Source: Gammaproteobacteria bacterium
GTDB taxonomy: Bacteria > Pseudomonadota > Gammaproteobacteria > Burkholderiales > Burkholderiaceae_C
Length of the DNA: 64,000 bases
Assembly (NCBI GenBank): GCA_018815325.1
Contig: JAHIYE010000014.1
Span: 1 to 64,000, forward strand
Direction of reading: 5' to 3'
The notes beneath the pieces are model-generated. The model had not been told where the DNA came from, did not search any database, and worked only from the letters and a program-made list of their open reading frames with translations. A program made the position numbers and the translations under genes. Positions 18,321-26,785 of this stretch are shown in pieces (position 1 is the first letter of the stretch; every line of letters starts with the position of its first letter).

Positions 18321-19328
18321 TCAGACAAAAACATCTTCCAGCGCCGCCTGGGCCATTGGGTAGTCACTCTTGCGGGCAAAGTCGAAGGCGTCTGCCACGC
18401 GCTTGTGTGCGCGCGCCACAATGGCCTTGTCTTCGGCCTCGCTCATCTGCTTGCCCTTTTTCAGCGCTGCGGCGAGCTTGGGAATGGGGTCGTTCTTGCG
18501 CAAGTTGCTGACCTCATCCTTGGGGCGGTAGACCTCTGCATCGCCCTGGAAGTGGCCCAGGTAGCGGTCGGTCTTGACCTCGATCAGACTCGGCCCCTTG
18601 CCTTGGCGCGCGCGCTCGATGGCCGGCGCTGCGGCCTCGAACACTTCGATCGGATCATTGTTGGCTACCCGGATGCCGGGCATGCCATAGGCCGAGGCCC
18701 GGTCTGCCACCCATTCGATCGAAGTGGCGTTCGACTTGGGCACCGAGATCGCCCACTTGTTGTCTTCGCAGACAAAGATCACCGGGAGTTTCCAAAGCGC
18801 CGCGAGGTTCAGGGACTCATGGAACGAGCCCTGGTTGGCCGCGCCCTCGCCGAAAAATGCCACCGCCACCCAGTCCTTGCCCATTTTTTTGGCTGCCAAG
18901 CCCGCACCGCAGGCCGGCGGCAGGCTCGCGCCGATGATGCCGCTGCAACTGAACTTGTGGTCAGGGTCGAACAGGTGCATGTGGCCACCTTTGCCCTTGC
19001 CCAAACCCGTGACCTTGCCGAACATCTCGGCCGTCATCCTGTCCAGCGGCACGCCCTTGGCAATCGCAAAATGATGCGGGCGGTGCGTGCCCACGACCGT
19101 GTCTTCCTTGATCAGGTGGGCGCAGATACCAACGGCCACGGGTTCCTGTCCGGCTGCCAGGTGCATCTCGCCGGGTACCGGACCTGAGCCGATGTCGAAC
19201 GCCAGTCCTTTCTGGATCTGGGGCGGCAGTTTGCCTTCCAGATAGACGGTGGCCATGGTTTCCTCATAGTGGCGAATCTCCACCATCTTCTCGTACATCC
19301 AGAGCAGTTTTTCCTTGCTGGCTTGCAT
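18321..19328 (-). CDS. 2-oxoacid/acetoin dehydrogenase E1 component, alpha subunit
   Basis: This 335-residue E1 alpha carries the TPP motif GEGAANQGSFHESLNLAALW (the GDG...N signature in GEG form) and the phosphorylation-loop-like RYLGHFQGD. The GPVPGEMHLAAGQEPVAVG block matches AcoA/PdhA. I chose the ATG at 19328 because AAGGAG lies 6 nt upstream; an ATG at 19334 sits directly on the Shine-Dalgarno sequence. It is the first gene of a four-gene operon (E1 alpha, E1 beta, lipoyl protein, ligase). Confidence 0.92.
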   Translation of the reverse strand: MQASKEKLLWMYEKMVEIRHYEETMATVYLEGKLPPQIQKGLAFDIGSGPVPGEMHLAAGQEPVAVGICAHLIKEDTVVGTHRPHHFAIAKGVPLDRMTAEMFGKVTGLGKGKGGHMHLFDPDHKFSCSGIIGASLPPACGAGLAAKKMGKDWVAVAFFGEGAANQGSFHESLNLAALWKLPVIFVCEDNKWAISVPKSNATSIEWVADRASAYGMPGIRVANNDPIEVFEAAAPAIERARQGKGPSLIEVKTDRYLGHFQGDAEVYRPKDEVSNLRKNDPIPKLAAALKKGKQMSEAEDKAIVARAHKRVADAFDFARKSDYPMAQAALEDVFV

Positions 19329-19429
19329 AGTCATCTCCTTAGAGTCTTGGTTGGCCCGATGCCATCTGCACGGCTTGTTCCGGCGCAGCATCAGGCTTGA
19401 AAAGAATAGGCGTGCCACGCAGCCACTTG

Positions 19430-19443
19430 TTGACAGCCGTCAA
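19430..19443. promoter_or_regulatory. TTGAC-4-GTCAA dyad upstream of the E1 operon
   Basis: A short inverted repeat (TTGAC, 4 nt, GTCAA) lies about 100 bp upstream of E1 alpha, in the 222-bp gap before the AraC gene. It could be an operator, but no factor is recognised. The rest of this gap shows no further gene. Confidence 0.25.
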
Positions 19444-19550
19444 TTCGTGCGCGGGTACTGAGGAAAAAAAGATGTTGCGGTGCACTGACCGCGGACGAGA
19501 CGCATGCAGACCGGTGATGGTCCGCTCAGGGGAAATGCCGAACCGTTTGC

Positions 19551-20390
19551 TTAAGGGGTCACACCGGGCGACTGCGCGAGGCGGGTACGTGACAAGGCGC
19601 GCGAGAGCGCCGAGACGCTGGCGTAGCCCGAGTCGCGTGCCGCGCGCTTGAGCCCGAGTCCAGAGGCTACAGCCCGGTGGGCGATGGACAGGCGCAGCTG
19701 GCCGAGGTATTTGCCGGGTGGGTGGCGCATGACTTCGCGAAAGCGCGTGGCAAAGGCGGTACGGGACATGCCGGCCTCGGTGGCGAGCCGCTCCAGTGTC
19801 CAGTTGTCTTGTGGTGCGGCATGCATGGCCACAAGCGCGCCGGCAATGCGTGGGTCGGCCAGGCCGTTGAAGAGGCCGCTTGAGGTGCGGGGCTGGGCCA
19901 CCAGGTGCCTCAGCAGGCCGATGAAGAGGATATCGCCGGCGCGCTCCAGCAGTGCGGGCTGGCCGCAGCGCGGCTCAAGCAGTTCGGAGGCAATCAGTTG
20001 CAGTACATGGCCCAGCGAGGCGTCGGCATCATGCAGCGGCACGGCCAGCGGCGCACTGAACTCATCAAGCAGCAGCGAGGCCACGGGCCCCTCGAGGCTG
20101 GCGGTGGCGCACATCAGCGAGGCCAAAGCCAGCGGCGAATCGGCGGTGAGTGTGTGGGCCTGGTTGGCACGGCAGGCCAGGATGGCGGGCGCCTCCACCG
20201 AGAGATCGGCCATCCCGTCTGCTTGCAGGCGTACCCGGCCCCGCAGCACCAGGTGCAGGTGCAGCCGCTGGTCGGATGTGGCGTCGAAAGCCAGTGTGCT
20301 GGCGTCAATTGGCGGGCGCATCACATCGACCCGTGGCTTCAGACCTTCGAGCAGGGCGGAGAGGCGGTCAAGCCGTGCTGGTGTTGTCAT
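19551..20390 (-). CDS. AraC-family transcriptional regulator with cupin-like N-terminus
   Basis: This 279-residue regulator has an N-terminal cupin_6-type sensing domain (LSALLEGLKPRVDVMRPP, then LHLHLVLRGRVRL). A C-terminal double helix-turn-helix follows (WTLERLATEAGMSRTAF, then IAHRAVASGLGLKRAARDSGY). I chose the ATG at 20390 (MTTPARLDRL) since the upstream in-frame extension is not family-like. It is divergent from the peroxiredoxin-like gene at 20563, its most likely target. The inducer is unknown. Confidence 0.88.
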   Translation of the reverse strand: MTTPARLDRLSALLEGLKPRVDVMRPPIDASTLAFDATSDQRLHLHLVLRGRVRLQADGMADLSVEAPAILACRANQAHTLTADSPLALASLMCATASLEGPVASLLLDEFSAPLAVPLHDADASLGHVLQLIASELLEPRCGQPALLERAGDILFIGLLRHLVAQPRTSSGLFNGLADPRIAGALVAMHAAPQDNWTLERLATEAGMSRTAFATRFREVMRHPPGKYLGQLRLSIAHRAVASGLGLKRAARDSGYASVSALSRALSRTRLAQSPGVTP

Positions 20391-20562
20391 GCTGAACGAT
20401 TGGCTAACAAAAATGGACCATATGTTGCCCAGAGTACAGCACAATCATCAAGCCCAAGCAAGGCGGCGGGACTTGCGAGCTCGGGTGGGTGTGCATGTCA
20501 CCTGTCCGTACCGTGTTCTCTTTTTACCGTCGGCGCTTTCCATTGAAGAAAAGGATGAGACC

Positions 20563-21111
20563 ATGAACCTGCAAGCCCTGATGCCGCGACAGCCTGTCCC
20601 GGCCCTCGACGTTCCCCTTGTGACCGGTGGTCGCTTTGTGCTCGGGGCCGCGCCTGCCGAGCGCTTCGACCTGCTGGTGTTCTACCGGGGCTTGCATTGC
20701 CCGATTTGCGCCAAGTACCTGCTGGAGCTCGAGCGTCTCGCACCCGAATTCGCCACGCGTGGCGTCCAGATCATTGCGCTGAGCAGCGATGACGAAGACC
20801 GCGGCAAACAGATGGCCGAGAAGGTCAAGGCCAGTGGCGTGAAGTTCGGCTACGGCCTGGGCCTCAAGAGTGCGCGCGAGTGGGGGCTTTACATCAGCAC
20901 CTCACGTGGCAAGACCTCGATCGGCATTGACGAGCCTGCGTTGTTCAGTGAGCCGGGTGTGTTCATTGTGCGACCGGATGGCACGCTGTACTACGGCGCG
21001 GTGCAGACCATGCCGTTTGCGCGCCCGCAGTTCCAGGATCTGCTGGGTGCGATCGACTTTGCGATTGCCAAGGACTACCCGGCACGCGGCGAGTACACCG
21101 GAGCGGTCTGA
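20563..21111 (+). CDS. peroxiredoxin-like (AhpC/TSA) thiol protein
   Basis: This 182-residue protein has a thioredoxin fold with CPIC (Cys46 and Cys49) in the sequence FYRGLHCPICAKYL, followed by IIALSSDDEDRGKQMAEK. The C-x2-C arrangement differs from the T-x3-C of classic peroxiredoxins but is usual in this AhpC/TSA-like subfamily. The start has AAGGATGAG upstream. An AraC regulator is transcribed divergently. A long hairpin follows the stop. It probably reduces peroxides or protein thiols; this is inference. Confidence 0.85.
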   Translation: MNLQALMPRQPVPALDVPLVTGGRFVLGAAPAERFDLLVFYRGLHCPICAKYLLELERLAPEFATRGVQIIALSSDDEDRGKQMAEKVKASGVKFGYGLGLKSAREWGLYISTSRGKTSIGIDEPALFSEPGVFIVRPDGTLYYGAVQTMPFARPQFQDLLGAIDFAIAKDYPARGEYTGAV

Positions 21112-21120
21112 GCAGATTCC

Positions 21121-21165
21121 GGGTTGAGCCGGGCGTGACCTCTCGGGCCACGTCCGGCTCAACCC
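21121..21165. terminator. long hairpin between convergent genes
   Basis: A 17-bp stem (GGGTTGAGCCGGGCGTG with CACGTCCGGCTCAACCC, one G-T wobble) has an 11-nt loop. It lies between the stop codons of the peroxiredoxin-like gene and phoD, which converge. There is no clear T run, so action as a bidirectional terminator is inference. Confidence 0.6.
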
Positions 21166-21175
21166 GGCAAAGCCA

Positions 21176-22771
21176 TCAGGCCTTGTGCGGTACCAGTGTC
21201 TTGCTGTAGAGCGAGGCGCCCGTCAGGTCCTTGAGCGTGACCGTCATGGCCTTGCTCTTGGCATCGATGTCCACCTGGCCAAAGAACTGCAGCCCGGCTG
21301 TGGGGGCGGTGTTCTGCTCTTGCGGCGCCTTCTGGTAGACCACCTGCATGCCAAACGTGCCATCGGTCTTGTTGGGGCCGAAGCTGCCGGCATTCAGCGG
21401 GCCGGAGACGAATTCCCAGAAGGGCGAGAAGTCGCTGAACTTGGCCTTGTTGGGGTCAAAGTAATGGGCCGCGGTGTAGTGCACATCGGCCGTCAGCCAC
21501 ACCACGTTCTGGATGCCGGCACGCTTGATCTCGCGCAGCAAGCGGGCGATCTCGATCTCGCGACCCTTGGGCGCACCATCCTCGCCATTGGCACTGGCTT
21601 CCCAGCGAGCGCTGCCATCCGGGTTCTTGCCATCACCCACCTGCAGGCCAATCGGCATGTCGGCGGCGATGACTTTCCAGGTTGACTTGGAGCGTTTCAG
21701 GCCGTCGAGCAGCCAGGCAATCTGCGGGCGGCCCATGAAGGCACTCTCGCTGGTTTCGGCTGACTGCAGGTTGTCGGAGTTGGCGCCGCGGTAGCTGCGC
21801 ATGTCCACCACAAACATGTCGAGCAACGGGCCTTGTGGCAGGTGGCGGTAGACGCGCTCGCTTTCCACATCGGCGGTACGACGCAGGGGGGCGTACTCCA
21901 GGAACGACTTGGTGGCGCGTGCCACGAGCAGGGGAATGTTCTTTTCGGCATAGCGCTTGTCGGCGCTCAGGTCCTTGGAGTCTGACCAGTTGTTGGCGAC
22001 CTCGTGGTCATCCCACTGCCAGATTTGTGGCACGTCGGCGGCCATGCGGCGCACATTGGCATCCATCAGGTTGTAGCGGTAGCGACCGCGGAATTCGTTG
22101 AGCGTTTCGGCGACCTTGCTGACCTCTTCGGTCACCACGTTGTTCCACATCGTGCCGTCGGGCAGCTTGACCTCGGCCGAGATCGGGCCATCGGCATAAA
22201 TGGTGTCACCGCTGTGCAGGAAAAAGTCAGGGCTGACCTTGCGGATGGCTTCATAGATTTTCATGCCGCCCCAGGCTTCGTTGATGCCCCAGCCCTGGCC
22301 GGCCGTGTCGCCACTCCAGGCAAAGCGCACATTGCGCACGGACTTCGAGCCCGCAGCGGCAGGCAGGCGCAGATGACCCGGCATGGCTTCGGACAGCACG
22401 CGTTCGTTGTGCAGGTCCTGCAGCACCACGCGGTAGAAAATCTCCTGCCCGGCTGGCAGGCCCGTGAGGTCCATGCGGCCAGTGAAGTCGGTGTCTTCCA
22501 TCAGGTAGGGGCCGCGCACGCGGGTGGCGTTGGCAAAGCTGGATGTGGTGGACCAGTCGAGCCAGAGGCGTGCAGGACGGTCGCTGCGGGTCCAGATGAT
22601 GGCGCTGCTGGCCGTGGGGTCACCGCTCTGGATGCCGTGCGCCATGCTCGGGCGCATGGCATCGCGGGTGATCACGGCTGGGGCGGTTTGTGCAAACCCG
22701 GCCCGTGGCAGGGCAACGGCAGTGCCGCCCAGCAAAGCGGTTGTGTTCAAGAACTTGCGACGATCCATCAT
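21176..22771 (-). CDS. phoD: PhoD-like alkaline phosphatase/phosphodiesterase, Tat-exported
   Basis: This 531-residue protein begins with a twin-arginine signal (RRKFLNTTALLGG at residues 4-16). The PhoD N-terminal domain follows (HGIQSGDPTASSAIIWTRSD), then the metallophosphatase domain with FLHSGDTIYADGPI, WQWDDHEVANNW and WLTADVHYTAAHYF, which hold the metal ligands. It would hydrolyse phosphate diesters or monoesters in the periplasm. The ATG pair at 22771/22768 has AGGAG just upstream; the open frame continues further but encodes no signal-like sequence. A candidate PhoB box lies about 42 bp upstream. Confidence 0.92.
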   Translation of the reverse strand: MMDRRKFLNTTALLGGTAVALPRAGFAQTAPAVITRDAMRPSMAHGIQSGDPTASSAIIWTRSDRPARLWLDWSTTSSFANATRVRGPYLMEDTDFTGRMDLTGLPAGQEIFYRVVLQDLHNERVLSEAMPGHLRLPAAAGSKSVRNVRFAWSGDTAGQGWGINEAWGGMKIYEAIRKVSPDFFLHSGDTIYADGPISAEVKLPDGTMWNNVVTEEVSKVAETLNEFRGRYRYNLMDANVRRMAADVPQIWQWDDHEVANNWSDSKDLSADKRYAEKNIPLLVARATKSFLEYAPLRRTADVESERVYRHLPQGPLLDMFVVDMRSYRGANSDNLQSAETSESAFMGRPQIAWLLDGLKRSKSTWKVIAADMPIGLQVGDGKNPDGSARWEASANGEDGAPKGREIEIARLLREIKRAGIQNVVWLTADVHYTAAHYFDPNKAKFSDFSPFWEFVSGPLNAGSFGPNKTDGTFGMQVVYQKAPQEQNTAPTAGLQFFGQVDIDAKSKAMTVTLKDLTGASLYSKTLVPHKA

Positions 22772-22812
22772 GAGACTCCTAGTGAATGATGGGTGCATTC
22801 TTGAGAAGCAAG

Positions 22813-22830
22813 ATGTCAGGATCATGACGT
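22813..22830 (-). promoter_or_regulatory. candidate Pho box upstream of phoD
   Basis: On the minus strand the site reads ACGTCAT GATC CTGACAT. These are two 7-bp units with a 4-bp spacer, close to the PhoB direct repeat (CTGTCAT, 4 nt, CTGACAT). The match is 12 of 14 in the repeat units. Position and target fit phosphate-starvation control. Confidence 0.5.
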
Positions 22831-22953
22831 TCAAGCCGCTTCTCTCACCTCTAGGGAGACTGGCTGAAGCAAGCACTGCGCAAGAGTGCTATACATAGAT
22901 GAGCGAAAAAGCCAATTTACACGGGCTATCCAAGGTGCTAGAGTCAATTTTCA

Positions 22954-24261
22954 ATGCTAATGAATAGCTCCCAATTCGATCCGGTGACGGGTTTGCTGAA
23001 CCGAAATGCCGGTTTGCAGGTGGCCGTCCGAATGTGCAGTTCCGTGACGGACGAAGACATGCCGCTGGTTGCCATGTGGCTGGATCTGGATCGCTTTCAG
23101 CAAATCAACCAGTCTTTTGGACATCGGGGCGGTGATGAGGTCATTTCCAAAATCGCGCACCGCATTCGCTCGACAATCAAGGTGCCCGTTGAACTCTCCC
23201 GCATGGGCGGCGATGAGTTCCTGTGTCTCTTCGGCGATCTGGACGAGCCGGATGCTGAGCAGCTAGCGCAGGAATTGCTGCGCACGATCGGAGAGCCCTT
23301 GCCGGTCGATGATATTTTGTTCCGGCCATCAGTCAGTATCGGGATAGCGTTTCATGTACTGGATGAGGCTCCGCTGGCTTGGCTGGAGCGCGCCGACCGG
23401 GCCCTCATCGAAGCCAAGCGTCAGGGGGGCAATCGCATCGTCATTTCCGGGGATGAGCCTGTTCCGGGGCGCCTCGGGGTTTTGCTGGCGCGCGAGGAGC
23501 TGGGTATTGAAAGTGACCTTCATACGGCGTTGGAAACGGGCGGGCTGCAACTCAATTTTCAGCCGATCGTGCGTCTTGATGGGCGGATCGAGGGGGTTGA
23601 AGCCCTGATGCGATGCAACGCCAATGGCAGGCAGATTGCGCCGGCCAAGTTCATTCCCGTGGCCGAGAAAACGGGACTGATCGTCCGGCTGGGAGAGTGG
23701 TGTCTGCTGCAGGGTGGACATTACGCCGCACGGCTGCACAGAGAGGGCATCCCTGCCAAGGTAGCCATCAATGTTTCACGGGCTCAACTGACATCCTCGA
23801 AATTCATCCAGGCGTTGCACGGAACCATGGTCTGTACCGATGTGGCACCTGAGCTCATTGAACTGGAATTGACAGAGTCCTTGTTCATGGATGTCTCTGA
23901 TGTTGTTCAGGCTAACTTGCGCAGCGCTCGCAGCATCGGTGTTGGACTGGCGATTGATGATTTTGGAACAGGCTATTCCTGTCTTGCCAATCTCAAGGAT
24001 TTGCCGGCGACCAAACTCAAGCTCGACCGGGCTTTTGTCTGTGTACTGCCGGAAGACCAACGAGCCTTCTCCGTCGTCAAGGCCATGACACAACTCGCGC
24101 GTGAACTGGGCATGACGGTGGTAGCTGAAGGCGTAGAAACACAGGGCCAGAAGGATGCATTGGCGGAAGCCGGTGTGGATGCCATTCAGGGCTATTTTCT
24201 GGCCCGCCCCATGACAGAAGATGCTCTGCTGGCTTGGCTGAAACAAAGATCGCCACTATGA
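22954..24261 (+). CDS. GGDEF-EAL domain cyclic-di-GMP enzyme
   Basis: This 435-residue protein consists of a GGDEF domain (motif intact, 85-89, after the DxxTGLLNR-type start FDPVTGLLNR) and an EAL domain (EAL at 216-218). ELTES, DDFGTGYSCLANL, KLDRAFV and AEGVET are all present, so phosphodiesterase activity is likely and cyclase activity possible. No inhibitory RxxD site is seen before GGDEF. There is no transmembrane or sensory domain. It overlaps the next gene by 4 bp (ATGA), which makes a c-di-GMP/HDOD signalling unit likely. Confidence 0.92.
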   Translation: MLMNSSQFDPVTGLLNRNAGLQVAVRMCSSVTDEDMPLVAMWLDLDRFQQINQSFGHRGGDEVISKIAHRIRSTIKVPVELSRMGGDEFLCLFGDLDEPDAEQLAQELLRTIGEPLPVDDILFRPSVSIGIAFHVLDEAPLAWLERADRALIEAKRQGGNRIVISGDEPVPGRLGVLLAREELGIESDLHTALETGGLQLNFQPIVRLDGRIEGVEALMRCNANGRQIAPAKFIPVAEKTGLIVRLGEWCLLQGGHYAARLHREGIPAKVAINVSRAQLTSSKFIQALHGTMVCTDVAPELIELELTESLFMDVSDVVQANLRSARSIGVGLAIDDFGTGYSCLANLKDLPATKLKLDRAFVCVLPEDQRAFSVVKAMTQLARELGMTVVAEGVETQGQKDALAEAGVDAIQGYFLARPMTEDALLAWLKQRSPL

Positions 24262-25133
24262 CAAATGATCCCATCAAATCCCAGGGCGCGGTGGACAAGA
24301 TCCTGGAGCTAACGCTCAAGGACATTGGCATTCCGCCGCGGCCCGTCATTATCGACCGCATTGTGGAAGAGATGCGCAAGGATGAGCCTGACTTCAATCA
24401 TCTGGCGCAGTTGATCGGTGCCGACGTGAGTCTCGCTGCCAGTCTGATCAAGATGGCCAACTCGCCCTATTTTGGCCTGCACAGCCGCGCTCGTTCCATC
24501 AACGATGCGCTCTTGATGCTGGGTCTGAATGTGACAAGTCGTGCGATCGCAGGTCTGAGTCTGCGCAAGGCCTTTTCGAATAGCGCGAAACTTGATCGTT
24601 TCTGGAATGCATCGGCCCAGATCGCTGCGCTTTCCGGGTGGTTGGCACGCATCATTGACAAACCTAAACTGCGTGCCGATGAGACCTACACCTACGGATT
24701 GTTTCGCGACTCCGGCATTCCAGTCATGTTGCGACGATTCCCCCACTATGAACAGACGCTGATGCGTGCCAACGACGAGGCTACGCTGGAGTTCACCCTG
24801 GTAGAGCTAAAGGAGTTTCCTACCGAGCACGCCATGCTCGGCTGTTTGCTGGCACAGAACTGGTGGTTGCCGGAGGAGATTTGCCTTGCGATCAGGCATC
24901 ACCATGATCGTCAGGCACTTGAGCTGATCGACTCGGGCTTGCCCATGATCAGCCGCTACATGATTGCGGCAGGTCAGACGGCAGAGTACATGCTGCAGCA
25001 GGCTACAGGCCAGAGTCATACGTGTGAATGGCCCAAGCTCGGGGAGGCCTGTCTGCGTCTGCTGGATATCACGGAAGGTGAGTTGGCATCGCTTTCTGAA
25101 CAGGCTGCCGAGGTCATCAAGCAGGTCGAATAG
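24258..25133 (+). CDS. HDOD domain signalling protein
   Basis: This 291-residue protein carries an HDOD domain (from about 15 to 220). Typical segments are IPPRPVIIDRIVEEM, DVSLAASLIKMANSPYFGL and INDALLMLGLNVTSRAIAGLSLRKAF. HDOD proteins act in signalling, often beside c-di-GMP enzymes, and usually lack the catalytic HD pair. The ATG at 24258 overlaps the upstream stop as ATGA, which argues for translational coupling. The output is unknown. Confidence 0.88.
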   Translation: MTNDPIKSQGAVDKILELTLKDIGIPPRPVIIDRIVEEMRKDEPDFNHLAQLIGADVSLAASLIKMANSPYFGLHSRARSINDALLMLGLNVTSRAIAGLSLRKAFSNSAKLDRFWNASAQIAALSGWLARIIDKPKLRADETYTYGLFRDSGIPVMLRRFPHYEQTLMRANDEATLEFTLVELKEFPTEHAMLGCLLAQNWWLPEEICLAIRHHHDRQALELIDSGLPMISRYMIAAGQTAEYMLQQATGQSHTCEWPKLGEACLRLLDITEGELASLSEQAAEVIKQVE

Positions 25134-25174
25134 CCGGATAGCCACTCGGCCCTGGGGCTCGTGCGTCGGTACAG

Positions 25175-26266
25175 TCAGTGCGCCGTGACGTTGATCTCAA
25201 ACCGGTACACGCCTGCCGAATCCAGCTGCCGGCGCAACTTGCCCTCAAACCACAGCGCATGGAGGTGAGCCACCGACTCGCCCATGGCAAAGGTCATCTG
25301 ATGCAAATCCAGCTTGCGCTTGAACAGCACGGGCAGCACATCGGCGGCGCTGCAAGCCTTTTCACTGCAGGCCTGCATGACTTCAGCCAGACGTTCGCGG
25401 TGATGGTCGTGCAACTGCTGAATGCGCTGGTGCAGGCCGGTGAAGGGTTTGCCGTGCGAGGGCAGGGTCAGGGTGTCCGGCGGGAGCGGGCTGAACTTGT
25501 CGATCGATTCAAGAAACAGCTTGAGCGGGTTGGACTCGGGCTCGACATCGAACACGCTCACATTGGTGGAGATGCGCGGCAGCATCATGTCGCCGCCGAT
25601 CAGCACGCCGACTGCCTCGCAATACAGCGAGATGTGCTCGGGCGCGTGGCCATAGCCGCTGATGCAGCGCCAGTCCCGTCCACCGATGTGAATCACGTCG
25701 CCATCCATCATGCGCTTGTACTGGCGCGGCACGGCTGGCACCAGGGTGGGGAAGTAGCTGTCGCGGGCGCGGATCTGGGCGATCGATTCCGGGTCATTGA
25801 GTCCGTGCGAGGCGAAGAACAGCGAGGCGCTCTCGCCGCCGAAGCCGTTGGTGATCTGCGAGCCGATGCGCGCCATGTTGTAGTCGGTGGCGCTGATCCA
25901 CAGTGGCGCGTCCCAGCGTTCACACAGCCACCAAGCCAGTCCGATGTGGTCGGGATGCATATGGGTCACGATCACGCGCAGGATGGGCAGGCCCTCCAGT
26001 TCGGTGGCAAAAATCTGCTCCCATTGCGCCTTGGCTTCATCGCGGCTGATGCAGCAGTCGACCACACTCCAGCCGGTCACGCCGTCGATCTCGTCGCGCA
26101 GCAGCCAGAGGTTGATGTGGTCCAGCGCAAAGGGCAGGGTCATGCGAATCCACTTGACGCAGGGCGTCAAGCCACTGCCTTCGCCGGGCACCACCTCCAT
26201 GGTGGTGGCGGGGGCCGGCAGGGTGTCGCCGAAGGGGTAGGTGAGCTGTTGTTCGAGTTCGTTCAT
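25175..26266 (-). CDS. MBL-fold metallo-hydrolase
   Basis: This 363-residue protein has a metallo-beta-lactamase fold with THMHPDHIG (metal ligands at about 102-107), a later HAPEHISLY and GGDMMLPRI. A C-terminal winged-helix-like region follows, as in the glyoxalase-II/LACTB2-type hydrolases. The ATG at 26266 (MNELEQQL) is preferred; an ATG at 26285-26287 would begin 2 bp from the operator. It is divergent from the LiuR-type regulator with a perfect palindrome between them, so it is probably a member of the leucine-catabolism regulon. A thioester substrate is possible but unproven. Confidence 0.85.
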   Translation of the reverse strand: MNELEQQLTYPFGDTLPAPATTMEVVPGEGSGLTPCVKWIRMTLPFALDHINLWLLRDEIDGVTGWSVVDCCISRDEAKAQWEQIFATELEGLPILRVIVTHMHPDHIGLAWWLCERWDAPLWISATDYNMARIGSQITNGFGGESASLFFASHGLNDPESIAQIRARDSYFPTLVPAVPRQYKRMMDGDVIHIGGRDWRCISGYGHAPEHISLYCEAVGVLIGGDMMLPRISTNVSVFDVEPESNPLKLFLESIDKFSPLPPDTLTLPSHGKPFTGLHQRIQQLHDHHRERLAEVMQACSEKACSAADVLPVLFKRKLDLHQMTFAMGESVAHLHALWFEGKLRRQLDSAGVYRFEINVTAH

Positions 26267-26289
26267 GGGTTGGATTTTTTGCGACATAA

Positions 26290-26311
26290 TTGACGTTTAC
26301 GTAAACGTCAA
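26290..26311. promoter_or_regulatory. LiuR-type operator, copy 1 (perfect 22-bp palindrome)
   Basis: The site is TTGACGTTTAC joined directly to its reverse complement. It lies between the MBL hydrolase and the MerR regulator gene (64 bp before its ATG). An identical palindrome, with matching AA before and CC after, lies at 43380-43401 before liuB. The form fits the known LiuR sites of proteobacteria. Confidence 0.85.
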
Positions 26312-26374
26312 CCTGGTGAGGGGCATTGTAGGCAGAGATGGCCTGCCGTGCAGTCACCATTGTCATTGCTCATT

Positions 26375-26785
26375 ATGGCCACTACCTACAGCATCAGCGA
26401 TCTGGCGCAGGAATTCGACCTGACCACCCGTGCCATACGCTTTTACGAAGACATGGGGCTGCTGCAGCCTGTGCGTTCAGGCCCTGGAGGGCGCAGCCGG
26501 CTGTACAGCGGTCGCGACCGTACGCGCCTGAAGCTGACGCTGCGTGCCAAGCGGCTCGGCCTGAGCCTGAGCGAGGCGCGTGAGTTGATCGACATGTATG
26601 ACAGCCCGCGGGATACCGGGCCGCAACTGGAGAAGTTCATGCAGGTACTGGCTGATCACCGCGTTCAGCTGGAGGAGCAGATGGCTGACCTGCAGGCCAA
26701 CCTGGACGAACTCAAGGCGCATCAGCGCGAAGCACGCGCCCTTCTGGCCAAGCTCAAACCCGGGAAGAAATCCAATGGCGCATGA
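26375..26785 (+). CDS. liuR: MerR-family regulator, LiuR-type (leucine/isovalerate catabolism)
   Basis: This 136-residue regulator has an N-terminal MerR helix-turn-helix (YSISDLAQEFDLTTRAIRFYEDMGLL) split here by its own words: ISDLAQEFD, then RAIRFYED. The RLGLSLSEARELIDMYD segment and a C-terminal coiled coil follow (about residues 80-125). No metal-binding cysteines are present, as in LiuR. The genes around it (isovaleryl-CoA dehydrogenase, thioesterase) and the palindrome beside it support LiuR. It overlaps the thioesterase gene by 11 bp. Confidence 0.87.
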   Translation: MATTYSISDLAQEFDLTTRAIRFYEDMGLLQPVRSGPGGRSRLYSGRDRTRLKLTLRAKRLGLSLSEARELIDMYDSPRDTGPQLEKFMQVLADHRVQLEEQMADLQANLDELKAHQREARALLAKLKPGKKSNGA

